A model generated the notes under the pieces. The model searched no databases. It saw nothing but the letters and a program-made list of their open reading frames with translations, and was not told where the DNA came from. The translations under genes were made by a program, and so were the position numbers. A stretch of 8,939 nt of DNA from CAYJOG01 sp964371695 [NCBI: uncultured bacterium] (GTDB taxonomy: Bacteria > CAYJOG01). The stretch covers positions 1 to 8,939 of the forward strand of contig CAYJOG010000083.1 in NCBI GenBank assembly GCA_964371695.1. Reading direction: 5' to 3'. Positions 6,009-8,939 of this stretch are shown here, one piece after another. Each line of letters starts with the position of its first letter. The stretch's first letter is position 1.

Positions 6009-6348
6009 CCAGGGGCGGCAAGTCCCCCGGTTTGCCCCCTTGAGCAAATTGTCCGCCAAAGAGGGCGACACCCGGGGCCAGAGGCCATGAGTTTGCGAGG
6101 AGTCTTTCCAGATGCCCATTGGGGCATCTGGCCGAGCAAAGGCGATAGCGGCCGTTTCCGCCGCCGGTGAAGCCTGGTGGGGGTCTGCCCAGAACGTTTC
6201 TCTCCCCATAAAACCCGGCTCAAAGCAGCCTTTTTTTGGGGTGGGCTGAGCCGTGCGGCGCTGTTCGGCAGTTTTCATGGAGGAAAACGCCGAACCAGGC
6301 AAAAAACCGGGCATGCTCTTTGCGCCCGTTACCCAAAACGCTTTCCCA
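6009..6348. other. Divergent intergenic region with several hairpins
   Basis: I find no convincing gene here. Structured parts are a 10-bp perfect hairpin at 6108-6131 (arms CCAGATGCCC and GGGCATCTGG, four-base loop); an inverted repeat CGGCTCA (6216-6222) with TGAGCCG (6247-6253), enclosing GGCT-CAAAGC-AGCC and seven T at 6231-6237, a weak rightward terminator candidate; and the long bulged hairpin at 6263-6295. The short open frames here have no supporting ribosome sites or recognisable products. Confidence 0.5.
6263..6295. other. 13-bp hairpin with one bulged base
   Basis: GTTCGGC (6263-6269), a bulged A, and GTTTTC (6271-6276) pair exactly with GAAAAC (6283-6288) and GCCGAAC (6289-6295) around the loop ATGGAG. 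It ends 88 bases before the ankyrin gene. No U tract follows on either strand, so it is not an ordinary terminator. It could be part of a small RNA or a protein-binding site. Confidence 0.45.
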
Positions 6349-6377
6349 TCTTCACATATATCGGTGTTTGATATAGT
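6349..6377 (+). promoter_or_regulatory. Candidate promoter of the ankyrin gene, possibly leaderless
   Basis: TATAGT at 6372-6377 matches five of six -10 bases, and only six bases separate it from the ATG at 6384. A 17-base spacer places a poor -35 (TCTTCA, 6349-6354) upstream. If this -10 is used, transcription would begin at or next to the ATG. Confidence 0.4.
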
Positions 6378-6383
6378 GACACC

Positions 6384-7751
6384 ATGCGTTCCTCATTCAT
6401 CCGTCAAACCCTTGTCAAAGGGCTGGTTCTGGCCGCTTTGGCCATGCTGCTGCCCTCTTCTCTTCTATTGGCTGCGCCCAGCAAAGAAGACGCGCAGTTG
6501 CAGGAGGCCGCCACCGCCGGTGACCTGAACGCCGCCATGGAGGCCCTCAAGGCCGGGGCCGACCTGGACACCCAGGACAAATGGGGCCGCACGCCCCTGC
6601 ACAACGCGCTTTTCAGCCACCGCAAGGAGGTGGCCTATTACCTGATCGAAAAAGGCTCCAACCTCACGCTCAAAGACAAGGAATATGGCGGCACCCCCCT
6701 GCATTACGCCGCCATGATGGGCCTGAAAGACGTCACCCGCGCCCTGCTGGCCAAAAATCCCGACGTGTTCGCCAAGTCGGGCACGGGCTGGATTCCCCAA
6801 CACTGGGCGGGCGTGTGGAAAGGCTGCTGCGAAGATTCCCTGCTGCAAGAGGCGGGCTGGGCGCACATCCTCACCCCCCACAACGACGAACTCGCAGACG
6901 ACCTGCGGCGCGAAATCATCGAGCGCTACGACAAAGGCGACTTCGCCTGCTCATGCTCCTGCGGCCTGAAAACCAAACCGGTGTGGACCGAAAGCGGCTG
7001 TTGTGGCTATGAACGCACCAGCAAATGGGTGGATGACCGCGACATCACCGGGGCCAAACCCTGTGGCCGCTGCGCCGCAGACTGGCAAACCCGCACGGGC
7101 CGTTATGGCGACAGCCGCTGGTTGTATTCCCCCAATGGCGAGCCGCTGCGCCCCCTGGGCGTGGACGAAGGCAACCGCCTGCCGGGGCGGTTTTATGCCT
7201 ATGGCGCGCCGTGGCACGACCCGGCCTATGGCGGCCCCGCCTGCGGCGCCTGCAACGGCGCGGCGCCAGCCAACAACCCCATGGGTTATGCGTGCAGCAA
7301 GGGCATGGGCTGCGGGCTGGACGGAAAATATGGCAATTCCAGCGCAATGTCCGGGCCGTTTTGCGGCTGGGGCGGCGATGCGCTCAAAGGCCAGGGCGGA
7401 TGCGGCTGGTCGTGGCAGGGCAAGGACGTGGGCACGCTGCGCGACGGCAAAATCGCCCCGCCCTGCGCCTATCAGCGGGGTTTTGAGCCAGCCAGCGGCG
7501 CACCCTGCGCAATGGCCGAGCCGCCCCACAGCCCGGCCCGTCCCCACCTGAGTTGCAACGTCACGCCCTACGCCGACGGCGACGCGCTTTATGTCGAGCC
7601 GGTGTGCTGCCTGCAAACCGGCGACGACGGCAAGGTCTACCGCCACATCAAGGTGTGGCAATACCGCCCCCACACCCACCGCGACGCCAACGGCGACCTC
7701 TTCACCCACACCCACCCGTTCTTCTCAGAGATACGGCTGGAGGTGAAGTGA
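6384..7751 (+). CDS. Secreted ankyrin-repeat protein with Cys/Gly-rich C-terminal region
   Basis: A 455-residue protein. Residues 1-31 look like a Sec signal peptide: basic MRSSFIRQTLVK, hydrophobic GLVLAALAMLLPSSLLLA, and likely cleavage near Ala30/Ala31. Ankyrin repeats follow at about 39-67 (EAATAGDLNAAMEALKAGAD core), 68-101 (GRTPLHNAL) and 102-135 (GGTPLHYAA), with a degenerate fourth unit (IPQHWAGVWKG). From residue 148 there are 20 cysteines, many paired or closely spaced: CC 148-149, CSCSC 189-193, CC 206-207, CGRC 227-230, CGAC 287-290, CC 408-409. The segment 270-345 is Gly- and aromatic-rich. The end has several HxH pairs (430-432, 442-444). Ankyrin repeats bind proteins, and the Cys/His pattern suggests disulfides or metal binding outside the cytoplasm. 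I recognise no family for this half. An in-frame stop at 6369 limits the start to this ATG, which lacks a Shine-Dalgarno site. Confidence 0.85.
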   Translation: MRSSFIRQTLVKGLVLAALAMLLPSSLLLAAPSKEDAQLQEAATAGDLNAAMEALKAGADLDTQDKWGRTPLHNALFSHRKEVAYYLIEKGSNLTLKDKEYGGTPLHYAAMMGLKDVTRALLAKNPDVFAKSGTGWIPQHWAGVWKGCCEDSLLQEAGWAHILTPHNDELADDLRREIIERYDKGDFACSCSCGLKTKPVWTESGCCGYERTSKWVDDRDITGAKPCGRCAADWQTRTGRYGDSRWLYSPNGEPLRPLGVDEGNRLPGRFYAYGAPWHDPAYGGPACGACNGAAPANNPMGYACSKGMGCGLDGKYGNSSAMSGPFCGWGGDALKGQGGCGWSWQGKDVGTLRDGKIAPPCAYQRGFEPASGAPCAMAEPPHSPARPHLSCNVTPYADGDALYVEPVCCLQTGDDGKVYRHIKVWQYRPHTHRDANGDLFTHTHPFFSEIRLEVK

Positions 7752-7874
7752 GGTTTTTTTTCTCTAACCGCGCCACAGGCGAGGAGGCTTGTGATAACTG
7801 TATTGCCTTTTGCAAAACCCCCTTTCTTAAGAACAAAAATCAACCCAAATCAAGGGGAGTGTTAGGAATTAGCC

Positions 7875-8810
7875 ATGGCCAGCTTGGTACTTGATCTTCA
7901 AAAAATGGCGTGCGACGGAAACGTCTCCGTCTCTGAGTTGTTGAGACACGCGATCGTGGTCGCAAAAAAAACTGGTTCAGTTGAAATCGAATCTTGGCTC
8001 AAAAATGAGTCCGATGGATACAAACGGTTCGAAGATATTCCAGAATACAGAATATTGAATGCAAAACCGTACATGGTAGATGAACGTAATTCGAACTTAA
8101 AAACACTTTTGGATTGCGATGACCAAGACCTGATGAAAAAACTAATTATTCATCCACGTTTTGATTCAATTTCTTGCCTGGAGAAAGTTTCGACTGATTT
8201 GAAAGGGCCTATTGCATCATTTCAACCCCCTCTTCACAACGAAAAAATCCTAAGACTGATATTTAAAAGCGACAGACCCATAAACTTTTCTTTTGAAACG
8301 CCCAGTATTGAGATTACTGGCATCTTTAACAAAGTGCGGAACCTGATTCTGAACTGGGGGCTTGAACTTGAAGAAGAAGGCGTGCGTGGCGAGAACTGGA
8401 GTTTTTCAGGTAAGGAAAAAGAACTGTCAAAACAGGCTTCAATCACAATTATAAATAATTATACCGTGACGATTCATAGCTCATCCGAGTCCGCCATTCA
8501 GATCGGTTCCAATGGGGCGCATCAAAATTTTTACTGCAATAAAGATAAAGGGTTAAAAATATTGCTTGACTTGAAAAACTTTTTTAACAACTCAGATGTG
8601 TCGGATGAAATAAAAAATGAAGCCCAGAGCCTGATTGATGAATTAAAAACAGAAATTTCTTCATCCACATTAACCAACACCAAGTTGGGTGACTTTATGT
8701 CCAAAATCAAAACCATCGGCTCAAAAGCTGCCCAAAAAACGCTGGATATTGGTTTAAACCTCTTGCTGCAACAACTGGCGGCTGCTTTGATAAGTCAAAT
8801 GCCAGGTTGA
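7875..8810 (+). CDS. AbiTii-domain protein, probable phage-defence gene
   Basis: A 311-residue protein. Its N-terminal half matches the AbiTii family as I know it: SLVLDLQ (3-9), VSVSELLRHAIVVAKK (17-32), W41, the DGYKRFEDIPEYR region (47-59), and VRNLILNWGLELEEEGVRGE (154-173). AbiTii is named for type II-associated abortive phage infection, and its biochemical action is not established. A beta-type segment NNYTVTIHSSSESAIQIG (194-211) follows, then a helical tail (226-308) ending in the hydrophobic LDIGLNLLLQQLAAALI, which may contact membranes or partner proteins. AGGA lies seven bases before the ATG, and an in-frame TAG at 7863 fixes the start. The gene is AT-rich: bases 8041-8100 hold 20 G/C of 60, against 48 of 60 at 7201-7260 in the gene before it. 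This suggests horizontal acquisition. No partner defence gene is visible inside the window. Confidence 0.85.
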   Translation: MASLVLDLQKMACDGNVSVSELLRHAIVVAKKTGSVEIESWLKNESDGYKRFEDIPEYRILNAKPYMVDERNSNLKTLLDCDDQDLMKKLIIHPRFDSISCLEKVSTDLKGPIASFQPPLHNEKILRLIFKSDRPINFSFETPSIEITGIFNKVRNLILNWGLELEEEGVRGENWSFSGKEKELSKQASITIINNYTVTIHSSSESAIQIGSNGAHQNFYCNKDKGLKILLDLKNFFNNSDVSDEIKNEAQSLIDELKTEISSSTLTNTKLGDFMSKIKTIGSKAAQKTLDIGLNLLLQQLAAALISQMPG

Positions 8811-8821
8811 AGCGGCTTTCA

Positions 8822-8846
8822 GTGGCACGGACACTCCTGTCCGTGC
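8822..8846 (+). repeat. Single GTGG-headed palindrome (REP)
   Basis: GTGG (8822-8825) leads into a perfect 9-bp hairpin, GCACGGACA (8825-8833) and TGTCCGTGC (8838-8846), with loop CTCC. It begins 11 bases after the AbiTii-domain gene and could cap its transcript. It has no following U tract in that direction. Confidence 0.65.
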
Positions 8847-8882
8847 ATCAAAAAAAATCCAACCCAATTTCATTACTTTTTG

Positions 8883-8939
8883 GTGGCGCAGGCATCTTGC
8901 CTGCGTTCATATAAAAGGCAGGCGGGACGCCTGCCCCAC
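8883..8939. repeat. REPIN-like doublet with GTGG/CCAC ends
   Basis: GTGG (8883-8886) and CCAC (8936-8939) frame two perfect hairpins: CGCAGGCA-TCT-TGCCTGCG (8887-8905) and GGCAGGCG-GGA-CGCCTGCC (8917-8935). An AT-rich 11-base spacer separates them. This is the same plan as the doublet at 2579-2642, with GTGG heads instead of GTAG and different stems. It ends exactly at the window end, so flanking copies cannot be judged. Confidence 0.75.

Noticed and set aside
5935-6021. Longer rplM start at 6021
   Set aside because: It would cross the promoter and leader. The ATG at 5934 has AAGGAG at the right distance and the conserved MKT start.
4990-6090. Open frame of 366 codons on the plus strand opposite rpsI and rplM
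   Set aside because: It covers two certain ribosomal protein genes and their promoter in antisense, so it is a shadow.
6253-6528. Small plus-strand open frame overlapping the ankyrin gene start
   Set aside because: It is out of frame with a gene that has a signal peptide and ankyrin repeats, and its product has no coherent features.
7754-7761. T8 tract just after the ankyrin stop as a terminator
   Set aside because: I could not find a stable GC-rich stem immediately before it, so it is not called as a rho-independent terminator.
8822-8939. Repeats at the right end as a CRISPR array
   Set aside because: The units are palindromes with different stems, with no constant repeat, no spacer pattern and no cas gene.

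Overview
The window reads as chromosomal DNA of a GC-rich, Gram-negative-type bacterium. Supporting signs are Shine-Dalgarno sites of the AAGGAG/GGGAGG type, sigma70-like promoters, a tRNA gene with an encoded CCA end, a Sec signal peptide and an acetyl-cycle arginine pathway. The lineage cannot be fixed from the sequence. The order rplM-rpsI-argC-argJ-argB-argD and the GTRG-headed extragenic palindromes would fit several groups (proteobacterial or PVC-type genomes), so I make no firm assignment.

Left part (1-311) holds no gene. It contains a rightward terminator for something outside the window, short direct repeats that resemble pieces of tRNA-Asn, and two hairpins. tRNA-Asn(GUU) follows at 312-387 on the minus strand, with its own likely promoter.

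The central part (442-5934) is one leftward gene series: rplM, rpsI, argC, argJ, argB, argD. A near-consensus promoter (TTGACT, 17 bp, CATAAT) lies ahead of rplM. rplM and rpsI supply ribosomal proteins L13 and S9. ArgB, ArgC, ArgD and ArgJ carry out the steps from N-acetylglutamate to ornithine, with ArgJ recycling the acetyl group. argC and argJ overlap by ATGA. The only large gap, between argJ and argB, is filled with palindromic repeats, including a REPIN-like doublet.

The right part (6384-8810) has two rightward genes that are not recognisably related to the arg cluster. The first encodes a predicted secreted protein with ankyrin repeats followed by a long Cys- and Gly-rich region that I cannot assign. 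It has no Shine-Dalgarno sequence and a -10-like hexamer six bases before its ATG, so it may be leaderless. The second is clearly AT-rich compared with everything around it and encodes an AbiTii-domain protein, a family named for phage abortive infection. It is followed by a single GTGG-headed palindrome and a complete GTGG-type doublet that ends on the last base of the window. No transposase, integrase, CRISPR array or second recognisable defence gene is present.
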